Shown in pieces: positions 8,685 through 17,169 of a stretch of 64,000 bases of DNA; position 1 is the stretch's first letter, and the number at the start of each line of letters is the position of its first letter. Under the pieces are notes generated by a model, which was given only the letters and a program-made list of their open reading frames with translations, searched no databases and had not been told where the DNA came from. Source of the DNA: Chloroflexota bacterium (GTDB taxonomy: Bacteria; Chloroflexota; Anaerolineae; Anaerolineales; UBA4823). The stretch is taken from NCBI GenBank assembly GCA_020349245.1, contig CP070764.1:1156347-1220346 (forward strand), in the 5' to 3' direction. The position numbers and the translations under genes were made by a program.

Positions 8685-9814
8685 GTTGGCACCTTCGGGT
8701 CTGCTGGTGCTGTTGTTTCACTGACCATTTCGGCTTCCCGCCTGCGGGATATTTTTCTCCGCCAGTAATCCGCGCTGACAACAAAAACCACTACCAAGCC
8801 GTTCAGGGCGATGATAAATGAAGAAGGAACCTGCATCACGCGCTGCAGTTTATTAGCCCCGACGATAAGGGCGCCGAACAAAAATGAAGCCGGTATGGCT
8901 CCCAGCGGATGAAGCTGACCGAACAATGCCACAACAATGCCGTTAAAACCAGCACTGCCTGTGAATCCTGTGGCTGAACCATCTGTAAACATCCTGTGGT
9001 GCAGGCCATAAACCTGGATGGCACCCGCGAGACCGCAAAAAGCACCGCTGAGCAGCAATGAAAGGACGATGTTCCTGGGAACATTTATCCCCGCATAACG
9101 CGAGGCGCTCGGGTTCAAACCAACGGCCCGTATGCGGTAACCTATCACCGTTCGCCACAGGAAAATGAAAACCAGGAAGGCGGCGATAATTGCTAATCCG
9201 GTTCCCAGGTGCAATCGGGTGGGTACAAGGCGGGGAAGATCGAAAGCAACGCTAAGCCGCGCAGTTTGGGGAATGCGTGAGGCTGCTTCCAGCTGGACAG
9301 GATCGATCATCGGTCCCCGGAGCAGGTAATTCATCCCCTGAACAGCGATGGCATTCATCATGATCGTGCTCAGGATCTCATTCACATTGAAATACGCCTT
9401 AAGTAAGCCCGGGATCGCACCCCAAAAAGCGCCTGCAAGAAACCCAACCAGAAGTGCAACCGGGATCATCAGGTAGCCTGGCATCTCAGGCAAAGTCAAT
9501 CCAATCAGGGTTGAGGTTACAGCCCCCAGGACCAGCTGCCCTTCACCACCTATGTTGATCACCCCCCCTCTAAAGGCGATACAAATTCCCAGGGCAACCA
9601 GCAACAAGGGCGTGGCTTTCACCAATGTATCTGCCAACGCATTCGTGCTGCCAAAGGCACCTTCAAGGAGGGCGCCATAGGCGACCACCGGGTTGGCATC
9701 AAAAACCATGAGCATCACCGCACCGACACCCAGGGCTGCCAACGTGGCTAAAAATGGCAGCAGGATATCAAAGGCACGCCAGATCTTAGGATACTTGGAG
9801 AAGAAATCTTGCAT
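8681..9814 (-). CDS. Nucleoside ABC importer permease, NupP/YufP-like (set 2)
   Basis: A 377-residue polytopic permease of the BPD_transp_2 family. FRGGVINIGGEGQLVLGAV (about 82-100) is the conserved cytoplasmic loop, and RAVGLNPSASRYAGINV is the coupling region facing the ATPase. It has about nine or ten membrane segments and a short charged C-terminal tail (RRKISRRREAEMV). It is the heterodimer partner of the following gene, with which it overlaps. It starts with ATG 10 bases after the preceding permease gene, which belongs to the other set, so both transporters share one transcript. Confidence 0.88.
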   Translation of the reverse strand: MQDFFSKYPKIWRAFDILLPFLATLAALGVGAVMLMVFDANPVVAYGALLEGAFGSTNALADTLVKATPLLLVALGICIAFRGGVINIGGEGQLVLGAVTSTLIGLTLPEMPGYLMIPVALLVGFLAGAFWGAIPGLLKAYFNVNEILSTIMMNAIAVQGMNYLLRGPMIDPVQLEAASRIPQTARLSVAFDLPRLVPTRLHLGTGLAIIAAFLVFIFLWRTVIGYRIRAVGLNPSASRYAGINVPRNIVLSLLLSGAFCGLAGAIQVYGLHHRMFTDGSATGFTGSAGFNGIVVALFGQLHPLGAIPASFLFGALIVGANKLQRVMQVPSSFIIALNGLVVVFVVSADYWRRKISRRREAEMVSETTAPADPKVPT

Positions 9815-9824
9815 GATCGAATGA

Positions 9825-10799
9825 TTAATCCTCGACGAAAGTTGATCCCAGTGCCTGCGGCGGGCTTATTCTCAGCATTCGCTGCAAGGGCCGTCTCAAG
9901 GATTTCGGTGCAATGGTGATCACCCTCTCGGTAAAATCGCTGCCAACCAGCAGCAGCACCAGGATCATTAATACCCAGGGGATAGCATTAAACGCCACCA
10001 CGGACACCTCTGGAAATGTCCTCTGCAAATATGTCGCCAGGGCTTTCGTTGCACCAAAGAGCAGAGCGCCGAACATACCGCGAATAGGGGACCAACCACC
10101 AAATATGACGATCGCCAGGGCGATCCAGCCCAAACCGCGAGTGATGCCCTCGGACCAGCCAATCTTGATGTTCAATGAATAGGAGGCTCCGGCAATCCCC
10201 ACCAACGCTCCACCCAGGACAGTATACAAATAGCGTTGCAAGTTGATGCCCACACCCCTGGCAAAACCTGCCTCAGGACGGTCTCCAGCGCTGCGCAAGC
10301 GCAAACCCGGCTGGGTGCGGAACAACCAGAACCAGGTTACCAATACCAGGAGATAAGCAAAATAAACCACTGCATCCTGGTTGAAGAAGATTGGACCGAT
10401 GATGGGAATATCTTTCAAGACGGGAATAGGAAAATGGGTGACTACAGGACCAGGAATACGGGTGTAATTTTGTCCCAGAAAAGCACTCAAATCATCCCCT
10501 AACAGGGTGAGAACAAAGCCAATCGCAAACTGGCTTTGTCGCAGCCGTATGCTGCCAAAAGCAACGATGAATGCAAATATCGCACCCACGCCCATTGCAC
10601 CTAAAAAGCCAATCCAGACACTGTCGGTCTCAAGAGCGAAGACAAAACCGGTCATGGCAGCCATCAGCATTGTGCCATCCAGCGATAAGTTTACAATTCC
10701 TGCTCGCTCCGTAAGTATTTCACCACACACGGCAATAATCAGCGGGGTGGAAGCAAGCACAATCGAAGCCAAAGTGAGGATTAATGGGCTGCTATCCAT
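9825..10799 (-). CDS. Nucleoside ABC importer permease, NupQ/YufQ-like (set 1)
   Basis: A 324-residue polytopic permease. ERAGIVNLSLDGTMLMAA is the family loop and SAGDRPEAGFARGVGI the coupling region. The chosen start (MDSSPLIL) overlaps the end of the upstream permease gene by eight bases; a longer reading from a TTG would add a polar segment lying wholly within that gene. It is a diverged paralogue of the 7752-8684 protein and pairs with the 10792-11835 product. Two non-identical NupPQ pairs in one operon argue for two different cargoes, not simple redundancy, but the cargoes are not readable from sequence. Confidence 0.86.
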   Translation of the reverse strand: MDSSPLILTLASIVLASTPLIIAVCGEILTERAGIVNLSLDGTMLMAAMTGFVFALETDSVWIGFLGAMGVGAIFAFIVAFGSIRLRQSQFAIGFVLTLLGDDLSAFLGQNYTRIPGPVVTHFPIPVLKDIPIIGPIFFNQDAVVYFAYLLVLVTWFWLFRTQPGLRLRSAGDRPEAGFARGVGINLQRYLYTVLGGALVGIAGASYSLNIKIGWSEGITRGLGWIALAIVIFGGWSPIRGMFGALLFGATKALATYLQRTFPEVSVVAFNAIPWVLMILVLLLVGSDFTERVITIAPKSLRRPLQRMLRISPPQALGSTFVED

Positions 10800-11835
10800 C
10801 CTGATCCTTTTTGCGGAAAATTCCGAGCTTCGACCAATCTCCAAACAGGAGGACAAACAACACCATCAGCTCGGTTAATATGCCGCCCAAGGAGGAATGC
10901 AGTTGGGTTCGTAACTGGAGGGTGATGCTGCCATTGAGAACCATAGAGAAAAAGAAAGCGATAAACGGCACCAAGATGATGCGGTAATTGGCCAGCATAA
11001 CCACAAGTAAAGCCATGAATCCAATTCCACCAGATATGCTCTGACGCAAGCTGTCAAACCAGCTCAGCGTCCGCACTGCTCCCCCCAATCCCGCCAGGGC
11101 TCCGCAGAACATCATCGCCAGGATCATTTCACGTTCGCTTGATACACCCAGCAAGAAGGCCGATCGCAAGTTCTTTCCAATGGCTTTCAGTTTTAATCCC
11201 CAGAATGTCCCCCGTAAGGCGATAACCACCAGGGCGAAGGCGATTATTGCCAGCACAAGTGAGAGGGGGCTGAATCGCGAATTGGCATATAGTGGAAGCA
11301 ACGCTCCCGGCTGGAAAGGCTCGGTACCCCTGAAAGTACCCCCTTCAGGAGGTTGCCATGGTCCAGAAATAAGGTAATTTGTCAGTATGATGGCAATGCT
11401 GTTCAAAGCCAACCCGCTGAATATTTCATGGACTTTTCCGCGGGTTTTCAGCACAGCGGAGAGTGCGGCCCAAAGTGCACCGGCAGCCATTGCGACCAAA
11501 ATCTCGAGCGTGATCAAAACCCATGAAGGCGCATTCAGACTCAAAGCCACCCAGGAGGCAGCAATTGCACCAAGAATGATCTGCCCTTCAACACCGATAT
11601 TCCACAAGCCCGCTCTGAAGGTGACCAGCAGACCGGTTGCACTGAGCAGCAAGGGGATCCAAAACGCAACGACGCTCAGTGTCTTCGATTGATCTCCAAA
11701 AGCTCCAGCATACATCGCCTGGAAAGCTTCAAGAGGCGCAGCACCGAAAAGAAATAGCAGCAGGGAGGTGACCAGTAAAGCCCCAACAATGGGAACCACC
11801 GGCCATACCCACCGGATCCATCGGCTGCTGTTCAT
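10792..11835 (-). CDS. Nucleoside ABC importer permease, NupP/YufP-like (set 1)
   Basis: A 347-residue inner-membrane permease of the BPD_transp_2 family. FRAGLWNIGVEGQIILGAI near residue 75 and KAIGKNLRSAFLLGVSS near 215 are the family signatures. Its start overlaps the stop of the upstream ATPase gene by four bases (ATGA) and its end overlaps the next permease start, so ATPase and both permeases of set 1 are translationally coupled. It has about nine membrane segments and a lysine-rich C-terminus (FRKKDQDG). No separate binding-protein gene lies beside this set, so the tandem BMP lipoprotein downstream is the likely supplier. Confidence 0.87.
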   Translation of the reverse strand: MNSSRWIRWVWPVVPIVGALLVTSLLLFLFGAAPLEAFQAMYAGAFGDQSKTLSVVAFWIPLLLSATGLLVTFRAGLWNIGVEGQIILGAIAASWVALSLNAPSWVLITLEILVAMAAGALWAALSAVLKTRGKVHEIFSGLALNSIAIILTNYLISGPWQPPEGGTFRGTEPFQPGALLPLYANSRFSPLSLVLAIIAFALVVIALRGTFWGLKLKAIGKNLRSAFLLGVSSEREMILAMMFCGALAGLGGAVRTLSWFDSLRQSISGGIGFMALLVVMLANYRIILVPFIAFFFSMVLNGSITLQLRTQLHSSLGGILTELMVLFVLLFGDWSKLGIFRKKDQDG

Positions 11836-13295
11836 GCCAGCCCTCCGATCAAGTGCCCGATTTCCTCGACACTGGTTTCCTTAGTCTGGAGGACTCGCGA
11901 CATAACCCCGCCTGAAAACACTGCAATCCGGTCACTTCGTTCGAAAATCTCATCGAGATCAGCCGACATGAAGATGATCGCGGTCCCACTCTCACGCCGC
12001 TGGTAAAGCTGCTCCCAGATCCAATTCGAGGAGCGCACATCCAATCCACGCGTTGGGTGCTCGAGTAAGATGAGCTTCAGGTCATCCCGCAGCAAAGCGA
12101 ACAGCAACCTTTGTTGGTTACCTCCTGACAATTCATCCGCGGTAGAATCAGACCGGCCGACAATTTGATATTGTTCGATCTTCGCTTCGGTCTTGGAGGT
12201 AAGCACTTTCCAATCGACAAAGAACTTGTGTTTTGGCTGGGCAAGTTCGATATGCTCTGCGATAGTTAGACCGGCGACCAATCCCTCTTCCAGGCGCCCT
12301 GCTGCAGCATATCCCACTCCGGCTGCTTGCATTCGATGGTATGACCATCCCGTCACATCCTCATTCGCCAACAGCATCTTACCGTGATCTGGATGCAATA
12401 ATCCAGCACAAGCCTGCAGCAACAATTGCTGCCCGCTGCCTTCCAAGCCTGCCAGCCCGAACACTTCCCCCTGGCGAACATTCAGATTGATATTTTCAAC
12501 GGTTAACCTGTATGTTGGGATCCTCAGATCGGTGATTTCAAGCACCGCTTCACCAAGCTTGGCGGCTGGTCGCTCTCCTCTTTCAGGAATTTGACCAAAC
12601 ATCATCCTGACCAGTTTTTCATTGGGACAAGGGATGTCAGTCTCACCGACCAATTTGCCATACTGCAACACCATGGCATCATCACAAAGTTCCTGAACCT
12701 CATCCAGCTTATGAGAGACCAGGATCAGGGTTTTACCTTCTTCCCTGGCCAGCTTGCGCATTGAATCAAACAGGACATCTTTTTGGTCAGCGCTGATGCC
12801 AGTTGTTGGTTCATCCAGGATCAAGACCTGGGCTCCGCCAACCAGGAGGCGTGCCAGTTCAAGTTGCTGCCGTTCTCCCAATGAAAGATTCTCGATGTGG
12901 GATAGAAGATCCAGCTCGAAGCTGAAACGGGAGGTCATCTCCTGCAGCTCCAGGCTGGCTTTTTTATAGTCGAGGACAAGCCGCCGGTCGCGACCAAGCA
13001 GATAATTTTCGTTTACAGTAAAGGGAGGGACATCCAGGGGATCCTGGTACAGCATACCGATTCCTTTACCCATTGCATCTGCAGGAGATGAAAAGTACTG
13101 GGTCTCTCCATCGAAAACGATCTCCCCCGAATCAGGCGGCTGGTAACCGGATAGTATCTTCATCAACGTGCTTTTACCAGCCCCGTTCTCACCTAGGAGT
13201 CCATAAATACGCCCGCCCTCGAGGACGAGGCTTATGCCGTCGTTTGCTTTTACCGGACCAAAATACTTGCGAATGTCTCGCAGTTCGATGTGCAT
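11832..13295 (-). CDS. Nucleoside-type ABC importer, double ATPase (set 1)
   Basis: A 487-residue protein with two ABC domains. The first has GENGAGKST (about 35-43), LSLGERQQLELARLL and LILDEPTTGI. The second has a degenerate Walker A (GLEGSGQQLL), a canonical LSGGNQQRLLFALL signature and HPTRGLD. One catalytic and one degenerate site is usual for RbsA/NupO-type ATPases. No good Shine-Dalgarno sequence precedes the ATG, unlike most genes here. A 120-base gap separates it from the carbamate kinase gene, the widest break in the cluster after the promoter, so a secondary promoter there is possible. Confidence 0.9.
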   Translation of the reverse strand: MHIELRDIRKYFGPVKANDGISLVLEGGRIYGLLGENGAGKSTLMKILSGYQPPDSGEIVFDGETQYFSSPADAMGKGIGMLYQDPLDVPPFTVNENYLLGRDRRLVLDYKKASLELQEMTSRFSFELDLLSHIENLSLGERQQLELARLLVGGAQVLILDEPTTGISADQKDVLFDSMRKLAREEGKTLILVSHKLDEVQELCDDAMVLQYGKLVGETDIPCPNEKLVRMMFGQIPERGERPAAKLGEAVLEITDLRIPTYRLTVENINLNVRQGEVFGLAGLEGSGQQLLLQACAGLLHPDHGKMLLANEDVTGWSYHRMQAAGVGYAAAGRLEEGLVAGLTIAEHIELAQPKHKFFVDWKVLTSKTEAKIEQYQIVGRSDSTADELSGGNQQRLLFALLRDDLKLILLEHPTRGLDVRSSNWIWEQLYQRRESGTAIIFMSADLDEIFERSDRIAVFSGGVMSRVLQTKETSVEEIGHLIGGLA

Positions 13296-13377
13296 ATTGG
13301 ATTTTTATTCGATAATCGGGCCTTACACGCAGTCCTTATTTTACCTGTTTCATCTGAATATTGATACCTATTTTCGT

Positions 13378-13391
13378 ATGACTTATGTCAT
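13378..13391. promoter_or_regulatory. Short inverted repeat in the carbamate kinase to ABC gap
   Basis: ATGAC-TTAT-GTCAT is a perfect 5-bp inverted repeat in the 120-base non-coding gap between the carbamate kinase and ATPase genes. It does not match the TTGTC-N-GACAA boxes at the head of the operon. It could be a weak operator or chance; I see no convincing promoter beside it. Confidence 0.25.
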
Positions 13392-13415
13392 CATCTCCCG
13401 CAATGGATGAGTGCC

Positions 13416-14372
13416 TCAAGGTTCGATCAGTGTTCCAGTCTCGCCCTTTAATGCACGACTGATATTCTCCGGGTTGGTGACAATCGCTTGTTTGCCGCCC
13501 GATTCGAGAAACCAAACAATCGCTTTCATCTTGGGCTCCATAGAACCCTTGGCGAAATGGGTGCCTTCCGCAAGATAATTCTTCACTTCTGCTAGGGACA
13601 TGTGGCTCACCCATTCTTGATTTGGTTTACCGAAATTAATGGCGACTTTTTCTACCGCGGTCGAGATCAACAGCAAATCTGCTTTGAGCAATTGAGCCAA
13701 AAGGCTGCTGGCGAAATCTTTGTCAATCACCGCTGCGGTCCCTTGGAACTGGCGATCCCCGCTATCGATGACCGGGATTCCACCGCCACCAACTGCGATG
13801 ACGATCACCCCGGCATCGATCAGCACTTTGATCGGCTCAAACTCTACAACTTCAACTGGCAGCGGTGAAGCAACTACCCTGCGCCACCCGCGTCCAGCAT
13901 CTTCGACTACATCCCAACCCATTTCTTCAGTCCGGTGCTGGGCTTCGGCCTGGTCCATGAATCCACCGATGGGTTTGGAGGGATTCTTGAAGGCAGGGTC
14001 ATTGTGGTCCACTAAGACCTGGGTGATAACTGTCGCCACGGGTCTTTCCTGGCCGAGTTTGCGAAACTCGTTCTGGAGATTTTGTTGCAAAGCGTATCCA
14101 ATCGCTCCCTGTGAATCTGCACCGCACACATCCAGGGTTAGTTCATGCATGCCCTCAACTTTATGGGCAATCTCCGACCGGCGCAGGATAAATCCAACCT
14201 GTGGTCCATTGCCGTGCCCGATAACGATATCCCAACCATTTACAGCCATCTCGGCGATATGGTGGGCTGTTTCCTTGGCAGCCTCATACTGGTCTTCCAC
14301 CGTTTGATGCTGTTTATCCTTGATTAATGAGTTGCCGCCAATGGCGACAACGGCAATTTTCCTATCGCTCAT
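13416..14372 (-). CDS. arcC: Carbamate kinase
   Basis: A 318-residue enzyme of the amino-acid-kinase fold that makes ATP and carbamate from carbamoyl phosphate and ADP. Conserved parts are AIGGNSLI, VIGHGNGPQVG, the hydroxyl-rich segment SPLPVEVVEFEPI, GGGGIPVID, and VIDKDFASSLLAQLL. The ATG at 14372 is preferred to an adjacent GTG because GAGG lies seven bases upstream. The gene starts four bases after the stop of the transcarbamylase gene. With two carbamoyltransferases directly upstream, the natural reading is substrate-level phosphorylation from carbamoyl phosphate released by phosphorolysis of ureido compounds, as in E. coli YqeA or arginine-deiminase systems; no arginine deiminase is encoded here. 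Confidence 0.95.
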   Translation of the reverse strand: MSDRKIAVVAIGGNSLIKDKQHQTVEDQYEAAKETAHHIAEMAVNGWDIVIGHGNGPQVGFILRRSEIAHKVEGMHELTLDVCGADSQGAIGYALQQNLQNEFRKLGQERPVATVITQVLVDHNDPAFKNPSKPIGGFMDQAEAQHRTEEMGWDVVEDAGRGWRRVVASPLPVEVVEFEPIKVLIDAGVIVIAVGGGGIPVIDSGDRQFQGTAAVIDKDFASSLLAQLLKADLLLISTAVEKVAINFGKPNQEWVSHMSLAEVKNYLAEGTHFAKGSMEPKMKAIVWFLESGGKQAIVTNPENISRALKGETGTLIEP

Positions 14373-14376
14373 CACC

Positions 14377-15357
14377 TCACCTCATTGTTAGCGCCATGAC
14401 GGCTTTTTGAGCATGCAGTCGATTTTCAGCTTCATCAAAAACCACCGAGTTGGGACCGTCCATGACCCCATCCGTGACCTCGATGTTTCGGTCAGCTGGT
14501 AAGGGATGCATATAGATTGCATCCGGTTTTGCCAAGGCCATCTTGCGTTCATCAGTGATCCAGTGTTCGTATTTCTTGATGATCTCTGCGCCTTGAGCGG
14601 TGTCGGTCGTATGCACCATCGCGCCCCAGGATTTGGCATAGATGATATCCGCATCCTTGAACGCCTCTTCCATGTCATCGACCACCTCGAACCCGGCGCC
14701 GTATTTGCGCGCCTGCTCACGCGCCTGGTCCATGATCTCTGGCATGAGCTTGAACTCGGGGGGGTGTGCAAGAATAACATCCAGCCCGAAGCGCGGCATT
14801 TGCAGGACCAGGCTCTGGGGAACCGACATCGGTTTTTGATAGGAAGCCGCATAAGCCCAGGAGACGACCATCTTTTTTCGTCTTAAATCCCTGCCTTTCT
14901 TTTCCACGATGGTCATCAGATCAGCGAGGATTTGAAATGGATGGTAAATCTCGCATTGCATGTTTAAAATCGGAACCCGGGAAGCACTGGCAACAAGGTT
15001 CAAGTACCTGTTGCCGATCCCCCAATCCACGTGACGAATAGCGATGCCATCAAAATACCGCCCAAAAATTTCACCAATTTCCTTCTCTGTGTCGCCGTGA
15101 GAGATCTGGGTTGTCTTTGATTCGATAAAAGCAGCATGACCTCCCAGCTGTGCCATCCCTGCTTCGAAGGAACCTCGCGTGCGGGTACTGGAAAAGAAGA
15201 ATAGCATCGCCAGAACTTTATCACGCAGGTAAGCGTGTGGTTCGCCCAGCGCCCGCTTTTGTTTCAAGTCAAAAGCCACATCCAATACAGTCTCAACTTC
15301 TTCTTTACTGAAATCCAGATCGCCGATCAAATCTCGGCCCCGTAAATCTGTCTGCAT
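14377..15357 (-). CDS. Knotted transcarbamylase of the YgeW/AOTCase group
   Basis: A 326-residue carbamoyltransferase. SSTRTRGSFEAGM (about 56-68) binds carbamoyl phosphate and CEIYHPFQILADL holds the catalytic histidine. The C-terminal half has the marks of the knotted subgroup: the proline-containing loop near KPMSVPQSLVL, DIIYAKSWGAM, DERKMALA and DEAENRLHAQKAVM. Known members act on acetyl- or succinylornithine, or have an unassigned substrate (YgeW). It is shorter than E. coli YgeW (about 396 residues). Position between a second carbamoyltransferase and carbamate kinase favours a catabolic role. The exact amine acceptor cannot be told. A clear AAAGGAG site precedes the ATG. Confidence 0.85.
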   Translation of the reverse strand: MQTDLRGRDLIGDLDFSKEEVETVLDVAFDLKQKRALGEPHAYLRDKVLAMLFFFSSTRTRGSFEAGMAQLGGHAAFIESKTTQISHGDTEKEIGEIFGRYFDGIAIRHVDWGIGNRYLNLVASASRVPILNMQCEIYHPFQILADLMTIVEKKGRDLRRKKMVVSWAYAASYQKPMSVPQSLVLQMPRFGLDVILAHPPEFKLMPEIMDQAREQARKYGAGFEVVDDMEEAFKDADIIYAKSWGAMVHTTDTAQGAEIIKKYEHWITDERKMALAKPDAIYMHPLPADRNIEVTDGVMDGPNSVVFDEAENRLHAQKAVMALTMR

Positions 15358-15368
15358 CTCAAACTCCT

Positions 15369-16319
15369 TTATTCCATCGCCCCAAGGATCAAGGCCAACA
15401 AAGACATGCGCACAACCACCCCGTTATAGGCTTCAATCCAATACCTTGCATGCCGGGTATCATCCACATCCGCGGGAAGTTCGTCCATCCGCGGCAGGGA
15501 GTGGAGAATGATTGCATCCTGCTTGGCTTTGCGCAACAAGTCTTTGGTCACCTTATAATTTGCCGGTGTCAATCCGACATCACCGCTTCGCTCATCGCGG
15601 GATTTGGTGTAATCCGGCTGAACGACTGGTTCCATGTAGATCACATCGACATCTGCGATGGCTTCCTCGACATGCTCAATCTCCTTGAAGTTTAAATTGA
15701 GGGAGGTGAGTTCACCTTTGAAATCATCGGTGAGACTCATCTCTGGAGGAGAGACGTAGAAAGCATCGATGTCGAATTGGGTCATCGCATAGGAAATGCT
15801 GTGCATGGTGCGCATCCGCATATCCCCTATCAAGAGGAACTTCAAACCATCTAGGCGACCTTTTTCGTTTAAAATGGTATACAAGTCAGTGAGCACCTGG
15901 GTAGGATGCTCTCCCCAGCCATCACCGGCATTGATCACCGGAATGCTCGCCCAGCGGGCTGCTTCATGCGGTGCACCTTGCTGGAAATGGCGCATCACCA
16001 GCACATCACCATAGAATTCCAGCATCTTGACCGTGTCTTTAATTGACTCCTGGTAGAAATCACCTGCCCGGGTCATCTTGGCATCAGAAAATCCAAGCAC
16101 ATGCCCTCCAAGCCTGTGCATGGCAGCTTCGTGGGCTAACCGGGTGCGCGTGCTTGGCTGGTAAAAAGCGGTAACCAGGGTTTTATGAGCCAATAAATCT
16201 GCATTCTGGCGATCGCGAGCAAAAGGTGCTAAGCGATCTGCCACCTCAAATATTCGGAAATATTCCTCTCTACCGAATTCTTTGAGGGAAAGAATATCTC
16301 GTCCGTTAAAACTGCGCAT
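15369..16319 (-). CDS. Aspartate-carbamoyltransferase-like enzyme, altered amine site
   Basis: A 316-residue member of the PyrB/ArgF superfamily. The carbamoyl-phosphate site is intact: STRTR, MRH, HPTQVLTDLYT with the catalytic His, and the R of GDMRMRTMHS. The segment that in E. coli PyrB reads MTRVQ, with Arg229 and Gln231 gripping aspartate, here reads MEPVVQ, and HPLPR is HSLPR. So it probably does not use aspartate. No pyrI or other pyrimidine gene is nearby. It is followed after 11 bases by the knotted transcarbamylase and then carbamate kinase. I infer a ureido-compound transcarbamylase working in the catabolic direction; a true ATCase with a variant site is the alternative. A good AAAGGAG site lies seven bases before the ATG. 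Confidence 0.8.
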   Translation of the reverse strand: MRSFNGRDILSLKEFGREEYFRIFEVADRLAPFARDRQNADLLAHKTLVTAFYQPSTRTRLAHEAAMHRLGGHVLGFSDAKMTRAGDFYQESIKDTVKMLEFYGDVLVMRHFQQGAPHEAARWASIPVINAGDGWGEHPTQVLTDLYTILNEKGRLDGLKFLLIGDMRMRTMHSISYAMTQFDIDAFYVSPPEMSLTDDFKGELTSLNLNFKEIEHVEEAIADVDVIYMEPVVQPDYTKSRDERSGDVGLTPANYKVTKDLLRKAKQDAIILHSLPRMDELPADVDDTRHARYWIEAYNGVVVRMSLLALILGAME

Positions 16320-16406
16320 TCTTAGTACTCCTTTAATAATTTTGCCGATTGATCAATTTCGATCAAGCAGCTGGGTTTAGTATCTTGTTAAATGACTTTG
16401 GATTGT

Positions 16407-17144
16407 TTACCCAGAAGCCAATTCACGAACCACATGAAAGCGGAAGTAACCAGGAAGGAAATAGCTGAATGAATAGTCAACAACCCGACCGTCAAGGGCA
16501 AACAGGCGGGAGGTAAATTTCAGGATGGCGTCTCCCCGCTGGATATGGAGGGACCGGGAGATGGTTGAATCTGCAGCAACAGCTGCGATCTCACAATGGG
16601 AATTGATCAGCTTGGGTTGTCCTTTCTTGAGCAATAAGTCTAAAACCGAACCGCGGAAACCGTGCTGAATTTCATCTGCGGACAACACATCAGCAGGAAG
16701 GACATCGATCAGGTATGCAACCGGTCTCTCCTCGGCTAAGATCACCCGGGACACAGAAATGACATTACAACCAGGTTCGAGGCCAAGGGCATTGCATTCT
16801 TCCGTCGTTGCCAGACGATGTTTGAGAATAACTTCCCCGGAGGATACCGGAAGATCAGTTCGTTTTGCCAAGGTATCGATCGATTCAAGCACTTCCAAAC
16901 CGCTTTCTAACACCTGGGTTGGTCGAACCACGAATGTACCAACTCCCTGCTTACGGAGTAGCAATCCCTGAGTCTCAAAGGTTCTCATTGCTTCCCGCAG
17001 CGTTGCCCTGGATACATTCAGCTGCTTGGCAAGTTCTGGTTCGGTTGGCAAACGATCTCCGGGTTCTGTGGCCGAGATTAATCTTGCCAGGTCCTCATGC
17101 AACCTTTGAGATAGCACACTGTGGTTGGGCATTGATTTTGCCAT
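16407..17144 (-). CDS. GntR-family regulator with UTRA effector domain (HutC group)
   Basis: A 245-residue transcription factor. The winged-helix DNA-binding domain covers about 10-75, with PGDRLPTEPELAKQLNVSRA and LREAMRTFETQGLL. The UTRA ligand-binding domain follows at about 95-240 (VSRVILAEERPVAYLIDVLP, SFSYFLPGYFRFHV). It is encoded inside the operon that begins at 20.4 kb, two genes after the promoter, so autoregulation is likely. Two TTGTC-N-GACAA palindromes, a common GntR box shape, flank that promoter and are the best candidate operators. The ligand is likely a purine or an intermediate of its breakdown, by context only. Confidence 0.88.
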   Translation of the reverse strand: MAKSMPNHSVLSQRLHEDLARLISATEPGDRLPTEPELAKQLNVSRATLREAMRTFETQGLLLRKQGVGTFVVRPTQVLESGLEVLESIDTLAKRTDLPVSSGEVILKHRLATTEECNALGLEPGCNVISVSRVILAEERPVAYLIDVLPADVLSADEIQHGFRGSVLDLLLKKGQPKLINSHCEIAAVAADSTISRSLHIQRGDAILKFTSRLFALDGRVVDYSFSYFLPGYFRFHVVRELASG

Positions 17145-17169
17145 AGTTTTCCCTATCGAGAAAATTACA

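Noticed and set aside
14377-16319. Reading the two carbamoyltransferases as ordinary argF and pyrB
   Set aside because: The first has knotted-group features, the second lacks the aspartate-binding Arg, and no arginine or pyrimidine genes are nearby.
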